Origin: Achromobacter sp. Root83
GTDB lineage: Bacteria > Pseudomonadota > Gammaproteobacteria > Burkholderiales > Burkholderiaceae_B
Length of the DNA stretch: 64,000 bases
Reading direction: 5' to 3'
NCBI RefSeq assembly: GCF_001428845.1
Contig: NZ_LMIU01000003.1
Span: 67,243-131,242, forward strand
A program made the translations under genes and the position numbers. Under the pieces are notes generated by a model. It worked only from the letters and a program-made list of their open reading frames with translations. It did not search any database and was not told where the DNA came from. Within the stretch, counting starts at the first letter, position 1; every line of letters starts with the position of its first letter. Of this stretch, positions 45,904 to 54,654 are shown in pieces.

Positions 45904-46455
45904 ATGAGGCTACACAAAATTGCATTGGTGCTGTGCGCGGTGCTGGCGGTCTCGGGGTGTGTGACAAAGCAGACCTACGATAAAGAGGCACAGCTGGAGG
46001 CTGAATATGCCGCCCTCAATAAAAAGCTCTCGGCTGAACTGAGCGGCGACCGTGCGCAGATCACGCAACTCCAGAACGAATTGAAAGTGACGATGGTGAA
46101 CGAGATCCTGTTCCCCGAGGGCGGGTGGAGGCTCAGTCCGAAAGGCGAGCAGACGCTGGCCAAGATCGCTCCCACGCTTTCGAATCTGCCGGGCAAGCAG
46201 GTCGTCGTCCAAGGGTTTACCGACAATGAGCCCATCGGACCGGCGTTGAGGGCGCAATTCCCCTCCAATCTCGAGCTGTCATCGGCCCGGGCGGACGATG
46301 TGGCGCGCTACCTGACTGCCAAGGGCGTGCCGGCCAATTCGATCTCGGCGCAGGGGTTTGGCGAGGCCCGACCCGTGGCCAACAATTCGACCCCCGAGGG
46401 CAGGGCGAAGAACCGGCGCGTGGAAATCGTGATCACGGCGGCGGGACGTCCCTAG
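45904..46455 (+). CDS. OmpA-family lipoprotein
   Basis: 183 residues from ATG 45904 with GGAG upstream. The lipoprotein signal ends in the lipobox LAVSGC with the acylated Cys at residue 19. A short coiled-coil-like helix (KEAQLEAEYAALNKKLSAELSGDRAQ) leads to a C-terminal OmpA domain: VVVQGFTDNEPIGPALRAQFPSN, LSSARADDVARYL and GRAKNRRVEIVI, which bind peptidoglycan. No barrel is present, as in PAL-like or YiaD-like proteins. Confidence 0.92.
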   Translation: MRLHKIALVLCAVLAVSGCVTKQTYDKEAQLEAEYAALNKKLSAELSGDRAQITQLQNELKVTMVNEILFPEGGWRLSPKGEQTLAKIAPTLSNLPGKQVVVQGFTDNEPIGPALRAQFPSNLELSSARADDVARYLTAKGVPANSISAQGFGEARPVANNSTPEGRAKNRRVEIVITAAGRP

Positions 46456-46536
46456 TCCACCCGTGGGGCGTATCAAAAACTGACATTTCAATACATTGGT
46501 AACATTGGGGTATTCCGCAATTATTCTCCGATACCA

Positions 46537-46896
46537 ATGCAGGCGCTCCGTCCACCCCTTCCAGAAATATATAGGTATTTGTTTTCCCCGCCGATGCGTC
46601 AGACTCCCGCGCTGGTGGCCGCGGGTCTGGCCGACGCCATTCCGGACCACATCAAGGCCTGCCGCCCGCCCTATTCGTTTGAACGGTTGCAGCCGAGCGA
46701 CGTGCTCACCGCCTTGCACGGCGCCGGCTGGTCGTTCGGCAGCGACCGCATGGGACAACTGCTGATCAGCAAGGGCGCCGACCATCTGACCATACGGCCT
46801 GGCGTGCAGGTCGCATCCGGATGCATCACGGAAGCGGATGTCCGATATCTGGATGGATATGTGGCGGTCGTCACCGGCGATGAGGTGCATGAATGA
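46537..46896 (+). CDS. Small protein of unknown function coupled to a glycosyltransferase
   Basis: 119 residues if started at 46537; ATG 46594 (MRQTPALV) is an alternative. The stop overlaps the next start as ATGA, which argues for real translation and coupling. The sequence contains FERLQPSDVLTALHGAGWSFGSDRMGQLLISKGADHLTIRPG in its second half and has no signal or membrane segment. I do not recognise a family. It may be a partner of the glycosyltransferase or only a translated leader. Confidence 0.5.
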   Translation: MQALRPPLPEIYRYLFSPPMRQTPALVAAGLADAIPDHIKACRPPYSFERLQPSDVLTALHGAGWSFGSDRMGQLLISKGADHLTIRPGVQVASGCITEADVRYLDGYVAVVTGDEVHE

Positions 46897-47999
46897 CCGG
46901 CGAAACCCGGCGCCCGCTGCGCGTCATCCACTCGGAAGCCGCTACCAGCTTTGGCGGGCAGGAGCATCGCATCCTGAAAGAAATGCGGGGCATGCGGGAT
47001 CGCGGCCATGTCATGGAAGCCATTTGCCAACCCGGCAGCGGGCTGGCGCTGCGGCTGACGGACGAAGGATTTGCCGTGCACACGATGCCGATGGACGGGG
47101 CGGCAAATTATCTTCGGGCGATTCATCGCATCCGGCGGCTTCTGGCCCGCGGCCGGTACGATGTGCTCAATACGCATAGCCGCCGCGATACCGTCATCGC
47201 CGCGGTGGCGGCGCGCCTGGCTGGCGTGCCGCTGATCGTGCGCAGCCGGCATCTGGCAAAGCCGCCGGGCTCGCTCTGGAGCTACACCGGCCTTCCGCAC
47301 AAGGTGATTGCCGTCAGCGAGTACGTCGCGCGGCAACTTCTCGACCGTGGCGTGAAACCCGGCGACGTTGATACGGTGTTTGACGCGGTCCAGCCCCTGG
47401 CGCGCGCGGCCCGGTCGACCTTGCGCGACGAACTGGGCATCGGCCACGATGCCGTGGTGATCGGATGCGTCGGACATTTGCGGCCTCAGAAGGGGCATGG
47501 CCTGTTGCTGGCCGCGGCCGCGCCGCTGCTGAATCGTGGACCCGACCTGCATCTGGTCGTTGCGGGCGAAGGGTCGCAGCTCGATAGTCTGCAGGCGCAG
47601 GCACGCAGCCTCGGATGCGAGGGGCGGGTTCACTTCCTGGGACGCCGGAACGATATCGAAAATGTCCTGTCCGGCTGCGACGTCTTCGCGCTTGCTACCG
47701 AGTTCGAGGCGCTCGGCACGTCCTTTATCGAAGCCGCTGCCTGCGGCCTACCCATCGTAGGCACGGCGGTGGGAGGCGTGCCCGAGATCGTCAAGCACGC
47801 AGAGACCGGCCTGCTGGTCCCGTATGGCGATGTCGAGGCGCTACGCGGCGCCCTGGCCGCGTTGGTGGCGGACAAGGCGCTGCGAGAACGCATGGGCAGG
47901 GCTGGGGAGGCCTACGTTCGCGGGGAAAAGAAATTCAAGATCACCGGAATGGCGGAAGGCATGGAATCCGCTTACAGACGCTGGCTGGCGCGTACCTAG
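46893..47999 (+). CDS. Glycosyltransferase family 4 protein
   Basis: 368 residues with the GT-B fold. The N-terminal half opens RVIHSEAATSFGGQEHRILKEM, typical of GT4 acceptor-domain starts. The C-terminal half has VIGCVGHLRPQKGHGLLLAAA, LVVAGEGSQL, and the nucleotide-sugar motif EFEALGTSFIEAAACGLP (E-x7-E). It probably acts at the cytoplasmic face on a lipid- or polysaccharide-linked acceptor. It is isolated from other polysaccharide genes and ends at a strong terminator at 48021. Confidence 0.92.
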   Translation: MTGETRRPLRVIHSEAATSFGGQEHRILKEMRGMRDRGHVMEAICQPGSGLALRLTDEGFAVHTMPMDGAANYLRAIHRIRRLLARGRYDVLNTHSRRDTVIAAVAARLAGVPLIVRSRHLAKPPGSLWSYTGLPHKVIAVSEYVARQLLDRGVKPGDVDTVFDAVQPLARAARSTLRDELGIGHDAVVIGCVGHLRPQKGHGLLLAAAAPLLNRGPDLHLVVAGEGSQLDSLQAQARSLGCEGRVHFLGRRNDIENVLSGCDVFALATEFEALGTSFIEAAACGLPIVGTAVGGVPEIVKHAETGLLVPYGDVEALRGALAALVADKALRERMGRAGEAYVRGEKKFKITGMAEGMESAYRRWLART

Positions 48000-48020
48000 C
48001 AAGCGATTACGCGGATCAGC

Positions 48021-48044
48021 AACCGGCCCAGGGCCGGTTTTTTT
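48021..48044 (+). terminator. Glycosyltransferase terminator
   Basis: An 8-base perfect stem (AACCGGCC / GGCCGGTT) with a CAG loop followed by a run of T (TTTTT) begins 22 bases after the stop. Confidence 0.88.
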
Positions 48045-48063
48045 GCGCCTGCTCCAGGAGGGC

Positions 48064-48102
48064 GGGGTTTTCGTAATTCTTCTAAATACGTACGAAAACC
48101 CC
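48064..48102. promoter_or_regulatory. 12-base perfect inverted repeat upstream of the APC permease
   Basis: GGGGTTTTCGTA (48064-48075) and TACGAAAACCCC (48091-48102) are separated by 15 bases, about 104 bases before the permease ATG. The arms are A/T-rich in the middle and not followed by a T-run, so an operator is more likely than a terminator. Confidence 0.55.
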
Positions 48103-48205
48103 AACGTTAGAGTCTCGCCTGGAATGAAGTTGCGGCTTTGGGCCGCGGTTGGCAACGGCTTGCGTTTGCCGCGCCGGTACCGACTTCGGCAAAGCAAAAA
48201 TCTAT

Positions 48206-49615
48206 ATGAACACACTGAGTCACATCGTGCGCAGAGAATCCGGGCTGCCCGCGGTTCTTAGCGGAAGGCAGATGTCGATGGTCGCCTTCGGCACCGTCAT
48301 CAGCTACGGACTCGTCTCCGGTAGCGCCTTCCCGCTGCTGGCGGCTGGTCCCGCCGCGGTGCTGGCCTATCTGGCCGCGGCGCTGATAGCGATATCGCTG
48401 ATGGCCTGCCTGAGCCGTATCGCCAGCGCTCATCCGACGCCCGGCGCTTTTGGCTCCCTTGCCGAAGGCTATCTGGGCGCCACCGCGGGGTTCATGGTCC
48501 GCGCGGCGTACTTCGTTTCGCTCGTGCTGATCATGGGCACGGAAGTGACGCTGCTCGTGCCCGTGCTGAATGCCTGGTTGCCGAATGTTCACACCGGTCC
48601 GCTGCTTGTCGCCGTATTCGTGGGGCTCGCCCTGGTGAACCTGCACGGAGCCAGAACTTTCGCGCGTAGCGAAGTTGTGCTGTCGGCGCTGAAGATCCTG
48701 GCCCTGGCGGGGCTCATCGCCATGGCGTGCTACTACGCGGCGTTTGGCACGCCATCGCGGGCGCAGGCGCAGTTTGATGTCGTGGCCGCCATTCGGGCCG
48801 CGCCCTTGCCCGGCGTCTGGCAAGCCTTTGTTCTTGCTGTGCTGGGCTACGTCGGTATCGAGTCACTGGCCATCGTGGCGGGCGAGACCAACGCGTCCGC
48901 GCAGGCGCTGCGGCGCAGGATGCGGGTCACGTCCCTGGCGGTCGTGGCGCTGACCATTCTGGCCGTGACGGCGTCCGCCGCCCTGGTGTTCAGCGGCACG
49001 GTGTCCCTGTTCGAGATTCCCTTCAGCGCTTTGCTTGGCGTGGCGGGTTTGCCGTGGCCGAAAACGCTGTTTGGCGCATTGCTGCTCGTCACCGTGCTTT
49101 CGGTGCTCAACAGCCAGATGTATTGCGCGTCGCGAATGCTGTTCAGCCTGGCGCGCGCGGGGCAGGCCCCGTCGGCGTTCGGCCGAGCGTCGCCGCGCGG
49201 TCCCGCGCCGGCCGTTCTTGCGACCGCCGTGCTGGCGCTCCTGGTGGTCCTTGCCGGCGCGTGGTTTCCCGGCCAGACCTATGCGGTTGCAACCTCGATC
49301 GCGACAGCCGGCCTGCTGTTCGTCTGGCTGGCGATATTCCTGACCTATATCGGATATCGCCGCGGGCAGGCCGCAACGGCGAAGTTCCATCCGGCAGGGC
49401 ATCTGGACTCGGCGGCGGCGGTGGCGGGCGCGCTGGTGGTAGCGACGATAGCGGCGTCGACGTGGGTGATCGAGTCCTTCTCCCTGACATTGCGCATTGG
49501 CCTTCCGTTCATGGCGCTTCTGTGGATCGGCCATGCGCTGCGGGGGCGTCGCGGATTGCCCCGTGTAGAGCGGGCAAACACAAACCGCCTCTGCGCGGAT
49601 CAACTGATTGGGTGA
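48206..49615 (+). CDS. APC-family amino acid permease
   Basis: 469 residues with about twelve membrane segments. The start region (MSMVAFGTVISYGLVSGSAFPLLAAGPAAVLAYLAAALI) matches the first APC helices, and QAFVLAVLGYVGIESLAIVAGETN is the helix-6 region. The substrate is not readable; relatives carry amino acids such as GABA, proline or aromatic ones. No ribosome site precedes the ATG; the nearest upstream sequence holds a 7-base inverted repeat (TTTGCCG / CGGCAAA). The next gene follows after 5 bases. Confidence 0.88.
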   Translation: MNTLSHIVRRESGLPAVLSGRQMSMVAFGTVISYGLVSGSAFPLLAAGPAAVLAYLAAALIAISLMACLSRIASAHPTPGAFGSLAEGYLGATAGFMVRAAYFVSLVLIMGTEVTLLVPVLNAWLPNVHTGPLLVAVFVGLALVNLHGARTFARSEVVLSALKILALAGLIAMACYYAAFGTPSRAQAQFDVVAAIRAAPLPGVWQAFVLAVLGYVGIESLAIVAGETNASAQALRRRMRVTSLAVVALTILAVTASAALVFSGTVSLFEIPFSALLGVAGLPWPKTLFGALLLVTVLSVLNSQMYCASRMLFSLARAGQAPSAFGRASPRGPAPAVLATAVLALLVVLAGAWFPGQTYAVATSIATAGLLFVWLAIFLTYIGYRRGQAATAKFHPAGHLDSAAAVAGALVVATIAASTWVIESFSLTLRIGLPFMALLWIGHALRGRRGLPRVERANTNRLCADQLIG

Positions 49616-49620
49616 CCCGT

Positions 49621-50067
49621 ATGAGCAAGCTAGGCATCTGGGCCGATTTTGAAATGAAGATCGTGTGCAACGAATTGCGCCGGCAGAACCTCCTGTCTTT
49701 TCGGGATTGGGTCTACGACGCGAGCCATTGCGCAAAGACGTTCTCGCCGACGAGCTACCTGGGGTATCGCGTCTGGGCGATTCCGTGTCTGCGGCTGATG
49801 CGCAAGTATCCGCCTTTGGCCGCGGGCCTTGCGGTGGTGGTTCGATGGATGGTCGCCGATTTGAAGTACGAAATCGGCGTCAGCGCGCAGCCTCACCTGC
49901 CAGGCCGCATCGTGCGGCGCGGGCTGTTCTGGCCGGGAAACTGGCTCCTGGGCAGTCTTGCGCGCTTTGCTCGAATGCAGGTTGGCGCTCCGTCATGCCG
50001 AATGCGGACGCCAGATTACCGGCTGTCCGTCGGACCGCCATCGTCAGTATTTTTTTCCTCAACATAG
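49621..50067 (+). CDS. Protein of unknown function downstream of the permease
   Basis: 148 residues. The opening MSKLGIWADFEMKIVCNELRRQN and the central SPTSYLGYRVWAIPCLRLMRKYPPLAAGLAVVVRWMVADLKYEI look like real protein, with one possible hydrophobic helix near residue 75. The last ~30 residues (ARMQVGAPSCRMRTPDYRLSVGPPSS) look low quality, as if the natural end had been lost. The start lies 5 bases after the permease stop, so translation may be coupled. The stop is only 15 bases before the first pilin gene. No family recognised. Confidence 0.55.
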   Translation: MSKLGIWADFEMKIVCNELRRQNLLSFRDWVYDASHCAKTFSPTSYLGYRVWAIPCLRLMRKYPPLAAGLAVVVRWMVADLKYEIGVSAQPHLPGRIVRRGLFWPGNWLLGSLARFARMQVGAPSCRMRTPDYRLSVGPPSSVFFSST

Positions 50068-50082
50068 ATAGGTTTGAAAGAC

Positions 50083-50613
50083 ATGAAAAAACACCTCTTG
50101 AATGCCCTGGTCGCCGCCAGCTTTGCCGCGATCGCCGGCACCGCCGCCGCGGATACGGGCAACATCTCCTTCCAAGGCGAGATCACCACGTCGCCGTGTT
50201 CGATTGGCGGTGGCCAGCAGGGCACCGACATGGTGGTTCCGCTGGGCAGCATCTCCACCAATAACTTCAGGGCCATTGGCGACAAAAGCCCGGAAGCGCC
50301 TTTCACCATCTCGCTGCTGAACTGCGACACGGCGGTCGCGCAATCGGCTGCGATCTCTTTCCGCGCCGGCGCGGGCAGTGTCGTCAGCAGCCGCCTGCTT
50401 GGACTGGAAAACGGCAGCGGCGCGCAAGGTGTTGCCATCGGCCTGATCGACGAAGCCGGCAATGCCGTGGTTATTGGCGGCGCGGCGACCAGCTACGCGC
50501 TGATCGACGGCACCAACAACTTCAATTTCAAGGCGTTCTACGAATCCACCGCGGCAACCGTTACCGCGGGTCCGGCCAACGGCCGCGCGGTATTCGAAGT
50601 CACCTACTCGTAA
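50083..50613 (+). CDS. Type 1-like fimbrial major subunit (pilin)
   Basis: 176 residues from ATG 50083. A Sec signal peptide (MKKHLLNALVAASFAAIAGTAAA) precedes the pilin domain. The donor-strand region DTGNISFQGEITTSPC is followed by the disulfide pair (SPCSIG and LLNCDTA), and the C-terminus GRAVFEVTYS has the penultimate Tyr and terminal strand read by the chaperone. A hairpin after the gene (50681-50703) may make it the most abundant subunit. Confidence 0.93.
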   Translation: MKKHLLNALVAASFAAIAGTAAADTGNISFQGEITTSPCSIGGGQQGTDMVVPLGSISTNNFRAIGDKSPEAPFTISLLNCDTAVAQSAAISFRAGAGSVVSSRLLGLENGSGAQGVAIGLIDEAGNAVVIGGAATSYALIDGTNNFNFKAFYESTAATVTAGPANGRAVFEVTYS

Positions 50614-50680
50614 ATTGCCCGCCTGCCTGTGGAAGACGGGCCAGGCAAGCGCCGAGCCCAGCAGTAAACCGCAGCAGCAC

Positions 50681-50703
50681 GGAGCGGCGCCATGCGCCGC
50701 TCC
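50681..50703 (+). other. Hairpin between the two pilin genes
   Basis: A perfect 10-base stem (GGAGCGGCGC / GCGCCGCTCC) with a CAT loop and no T-run lies 67 bases after the first pilin. It likely protects that mRNA or limits read-through. Confidence 0.65.
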
Positions 50704-50771
50704 GCCTCCCCCCTTCGCGGCGGTTGCCGCTTGCCGCGAACGGGAGCAAAGCGGGGGCACCGGATGACGAT

Positions 50772-51314
50772 ATGAATCTCAACACTGGAAATGTCGCCGT
50801 CGCCACGGTTCTCCTTGCCGCGGCTTGCGCGGCGTATGGCCAGACGGCCACCTTAAACATACAGGGAAGAATCACGAGCACCCCGTGCACCATTTCGGTC
50901 GGCTCGGTTTCCATGGGCGATGTGCCCATTTCGGAATTCAGCGGATCGAACACGCCGGATCAGAAGTACTGGAAGAATTTCACGGTCTCTTTGCAGAGCT
51001 GCGAGATGTCGACCCTTCAAGCCGCCAGCCTTCGCTTCAACGGCACGACGGCGTTCGGAGACGCCAGCATTCTTGCGCTGACACCCGGCTCGGACAACGC
51101 GACCGGATTCGGCGTGCAGGTGCAGACCAGCGACACGACGCATGGCTCCGGCGTCAAGGTGCGAATGGACGGTAGCCAGTCGTACGCCTTCAACGTGAAT
51201 TCGGCGCAGAACACGTTCCAGTTCACGAGCTACTACATCAGCGCGCCGGGCGCGGCGCAAATCAGATCGGGAACGGCCAACGCCACCGCGACGATAACGC
51301 TGTCGTATTCCTGA
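50772..51314 (+). CDS. Fimbrial subunit, second pilin
   Basis: 180 residues from ATG 50772. A signal peptide (NVAVATVLLAAACAAYGQ) is followed by the pilin fold: ATLNIQGRITSTPCTISVGSVSMGDVPISEF, a second Cys in SLQSCEMST, and the C-terminus ATITLSYS with penultimate Tyr. It is only distantly similar to the first pilin and may be a minor or adaptor subunit. Confidence 0.9.
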   Translation: MNLNTGNVAVATVLLAAACAAYGQTATLNIQGRITSTPCTISVGSVSMGDVPISEFSGSNTPDQKYWKNFTVSLQSCEMSTLQAASLRFNGTTAFGDASILALTPGSDNATGFGVQVQTSDTTHGSGVKVRMDGSQSYAFNVNSAQNTFQFTSYYISAPGAAQIRSGTANATATITLSYS

Positions 51315-51415
51315 TTCAGGTCCGGCCCCCTTCGGGCAATGCGCCAGCGAACCGGCCATGCCTTTCACTTTCACTCTTAAGCCGGATCGCTGGTAGCGAA
51401 CCGCAGGTTAGCCCC

Positions 51416-52153
51416 ATGAACAGCATTATCAAACGCTTACTCCCCGTGGTTGCCGCGATCGGCGTATTGGCGGGCAATGCCGCCGAAGCCGCCGTGCAGC
51501 TCTCCACCACCCGCGTCATCATCAACGAGAAGGACAAGAACGTTTCGGTTTTTGCCAAGAATCATGGCGCCGATCCCTTCGTCGTTCAAGCCTGGATCGA
51601 TGGCGACTCCGAAGAAATGGAAACGCCATTCTTCGTCACGCCGCCCTTGAGCCGGTTCGACGGCAATGCCGAGCGCAGTCTCAATATCACTCGGGTGGGC
51701 GCGGGCCTGCCTGGCGATCGGGAAAGCTATTTCTGGTTGAACGTGCTGGAGATTCCGCAGAAGAAGGCGGGCGGCGACAACAGCCTGACCCTTGCCACGC
51801 GCACGCGCATCAAGCTGTTCTATCGGCCGGAAGCGATCCAGAAGATGCCGCGCGGCGCCGATCTGGTGCAGTGGTCCTGGGGGAAGGACGGCAAGCAATG
51901 CCAGCTTGCCATCAAGAATGCCTCGGCGTTCACCGTCAATTTCGCGGCCATCGACATTCCCGGCGAGGCCGCCGGCTTTGGGCGCACGATCGTTGCCAAG
52001 CCGCTGGCCACGACCCAGGTGCCGCTTGGCAAGTGCCCAAGCGGCGAGGTCCGTGCGAAGGCGCACGTCGTCAACGATTACGGCGTGGTTGAAACGTGGG
52101 CCGAGGTTTCCGTGCAACCCGAGGCCGGCGGCCCGGAGGGGAGCCGCAGGTGA
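51416..52153 (+). CDS. Periplasmic pilus chaperone (PapD-like)
   Basis: 245 residues with a signal peptide ending near GNAAEA. The first Ig-like domain has AVQLSTTRVIINEKDKNVSVFAKNHG with an Arg in the subunit-anchoring position and PFFVTPPLSRFDGNAERSLNITRVG. TRTRIKLFYRPEAI marks the G1 strand and linker. The second domain follows. The stop overlaps the usher start by GTGA. Confidence 0.94.
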   Translation: MNSIIKRLLPVVAAIGVLAGNAAEAAVQLSTTRVIINEKDKNVSVFAKNHGADPFVVQAWIDGDSEEMETPFFVTPPLSRFDGNAERSLNITRVGAGLPGDRESYFWLNVLEIPQKKAGGDNSLTLATRTRIKLFYRPEAIQKMPRGADLVQWSWGKDGKQCQLAIKNASAFTVNFAAIDIPGEAAGFGRTIVAKPLATTQVPLGKCPSGEVRAKAHVVNDYGVVETWAEVSVQPEAGGPEGSRR

Positions 52154-54654
52154 AAGGAATAGGGAATCGCGCGACGGTCAGCCTGATGGCGGCCGCGATT
52201 CTTGTCTTTCCCGCATGCAGCTTTGCCGGCGAGCCGGGCCTGGACGCGGCCACCTTCGACAGCAGCTTTCTGCATCGGAGCAAGCCGGGCACCGACGTGG
52301 ACTTGTCGGTGTTCGCCTATTCGAATCGGACATTGCCGGGCAAAAAATCGGTCTTGATTAATTTGAACCGGCAGGCGTTCGGCATGCGCGAAATCGAGTT
52401 CGTCGCCGTCGAGGGAATGGACGACGGGCAGCCCTGCCTTCCCGTTTCCGTGCTGAAAGAGATGGGCGTGAAGGTCGATGCCTTTCCCGCCCTGCAGGCG
52501 CTGGATTCCGCCAACTGCCAGGACGCATTGAAGGCGCTGCCGTCGGCCGGGACGCGCTTCGATCAGGACAGGAACGTGCTGGACGTGTCCATCCCGCAGG
52601 CGGCGCTGGACCGCAAGGCCCGGGGCACGGTCGCGCCGGCGCTGTGGGATAACGGCACGACCGCATTGTGGTCGTCGTACCGGCTTACGCACAATGCCGT
52701 TCGCGCGCCTGGCGGGCAGGGCGGCGGCACGGCCAGCACTACATTCGCCAATTTTCGCAATGGTTTGAACCTGGGCGCGTGGCGCCTGCGGGCGAATGGC
52801 AGCTATTACGACAGCGCGGAACGATCGGATTGGGACTGGAGCGATCTCTACGCCGAGCGCGATGTCGCGCCGTGGCGCGGCTGGCTGCGACTGGGAGACA
52901 GTTCGACGCCGGGCAATATATTCAATGCCTCCCGTTTCCGCGGAGCGCTGCTGCAATCGGATGACGGGATGCTGCCGGATAGCCTGCGCGGTTACGCGCC
53001 GGTGGTTCGAGGCATCGCGCCTTCCAGCGCCAAAGTGACCGTGCGCCAGAACGGCCATGCGATCTATACGACGTTCGTGCCCGCGGGCCCGTTCGTTATC
53101 GACGATCTCTATTCCACGCCGGGCGGCGGGGATCTGGAAGTCATCGTCGAGGAACTCGGCGGCCGGACGACACGCTCCGTTCAGCCGTTTTCGGCCCTGC
53201 CGACGATGTTGCGCGAGGGCACCTGGAACTACAGCCTGGCGGCGGGCGAGCATCGCCCGGCCTATCTGGACGAGCGTCCGCTGATGGCTCAACTGACGTT
53301 CGCGCATGGCCTGCCTTGGGGCATCACGGCCTATGGCGGATGGACGAGCGCCGAGGGCGCCTATCATGCGGGCGCCGCGGGCATGGCCCTCAACCTGCGC
53401 CGGATGGGCGCGGTGTCCGTCGACGTGACGAGTTCGCGTTCACAAGGCGCCGCCGGCGAAAAGCTGGTCGGGGCGGCCGCCAGGGTTCAATACGCCAAGA
53501 CCTTTCCAGGGATGGGCACCGATCTGACGCTGGCGGGGTACCGGTACAACTCCGATGGCTATCGCAGTCTGAACGACGCCATGCGCGACCGCTCGCGGCG
53601 CGACTCGTACCCGGGTTACGAGCGGCAGCACGAGTATCAGCTCTGGCTATCGCAGCGGATCGCGGATATGGGTTCGCTGTCCTTCAACTATTACGGCATT
53701 GCCTATCGGAACGCGCCGCGCAATGCCTCGTTCCTGCAGGTTTCGTATTCCAGCGCGATCGGCCGGGTGGGCTATGCGCTGAACTATGGCGTGAACCGGA
53801 GTCCCTGGCAGGACCGCGAGTCGACCGTCATGCTGACGCTGAGCATACCGCTGGGTAGCAGGCACACCGCCAGCTATACGATGAGCCGCACCCAGGGTCA
53901 GGGCACGAGCCACGACGCGAACGTCAGCGGTGCGCTGACCGATGACTACTCCCTGACGTATGCCGTCCAGGGAGGCGTGACGAATGGTTCTCAGGCCGGC
54001 AACAGCCGGCGAGGCTATGCCTCGATGGGGTACGCGTCGCCGGTGGGGCTTGCCAATCTGAGCCATGCGTCCAATTCGGGGGCTTCCAACACGAACATAG
54101 ACCTTAGCGGCGCCGTGGTGGTGGATCGCAAGGGCGCGCTGTTCGGACAGTCCATCGGAGAGACGGCGGTCATCGTGGAGGCGCCGGGCGCCGCTGGCGT
54201 GAAGGTGGATTCCTATCCGGGCGTTCGCACCGACGGGTCGGGCCGGGCACTGGTGCCCTATGCGACGCCCTATCGCGAAAACCGCATTTCGTTGTCGCCC
54301 GATTACGACGATCCAAATGCGACGCTTGCGGAGAACGTCGCCACCGTCGTCCCGACGCGCGGCGCGATCGTGGTCGCGAAATTCGAGACGGAACTGGGCC
54401 GCACGCTACTGGTCGTGCTCAAGAACGCGTCCGGCGCGGAATTGCCTTTCGGGGCGTCGATCTACGCTTCCGACGGCGAGCAGCGCGGTGTCGTTGGGCC
54501 CGTCGGACGGGCATGGCTGACCGGGCTGCAGGGGGCCAGCCGCTACACCGTGAAGTGGGGAGGCGAGCAAGCACAGCACTGCACATTTGATATCGATGTT
54601 TCGGCGGCCCAATCCGGCGTTGCGGAAACCATGAAGGAACTGACATGCGCCTAA
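52150..54654 (+). CDS. Outer-membrane usher protein of the chaperone-usher pilus
   Basis: 834 residues from GTG 52150, which overlaps the chaperone stop (GTGA) and follows GGGGAG; an upstream frame start would lie inside the chaperone gene. It has a signal peptide (VSLMAAAILVFPACSFA), N-terminal domain (DLSVFAYSNRTLPGKKSVLINLN), a 24-stranded barrel with the plug (VRQNGHAIYTTFVPAGPFVIDDLY is the plug-edge motif) and C-terminal domains with RGAIVVAKFETELGRTLL. The final Cys pair (HCTFDIDV and LTCA) matches usher C-termini. Confidence 0.96.
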   Translation: MKGIGNRATVSLMAAAILVFPACSFAGEPGLDAATFDSSFLHRSKPGTDVDLSVFAYSNRTLPGKKSVLINLNRQAFGMREIEFVAVEGMDDGQPCLPVSVLKEMGVKVDAFPALQALDSANCQDALKALPSAGTRFDQDRNVLDVSIPQAALDRKARGTVAPALWDNGTTALWSSYRLTHNAVRAPGGQGGGTASTTFANFRNGLNLGAWRLRANGSYYDSAERSDWDWSDLYAERDVAPWRGWLRLGDSSTPGNIFNASRFRGALLQSDDGMLPDSLRGYAPVVRGIAPSSAKVTVRQNGHAIYTTFVPAGPFVIDDLYSTPGGGDLEVIVEELGGRTTRSVQPFSALPTMLREGTWNYSLAAGEHRPAYLDERPLMAQLTFAHGLPWGITAYGGWTSAEGAYHAGAAGMALNLRRMGAVSVDVTSSRSQGAAGEKLVGAAARVQYAKTFPGMGTDLTLAGYRYNSDGYRSLNDAMRDRSRRDSYPGYERQHEYQLWLSQRIADMGSLSFNYYGIAYRNAPRNASFLQVSYSSAIGRVGYALNYGVNRSPWQDRESTVMLTLSIPLGSRHTASYTMSRTQGQGTSHDANVSGALTDDYSLTYAVQGGVTNGSQAGNSRRGYASMGYASPVGLANLSHASNSGASNTNIDLSGAVVVDRKGALFGQSIGETAVIVEAPGAAGVKVDSYPGVRTDGSGRALVPYATPYRENRISLSPDYDDPNATLAENVATVVPTRGAIVVAKFETELGRTLLVVLKNASGAELPFGASIYASDGEQRGVVGPVGRAWLTGLQGASRYTVKWGGEQAQHCTFDIDVSAAQSGVAETMKELTCA

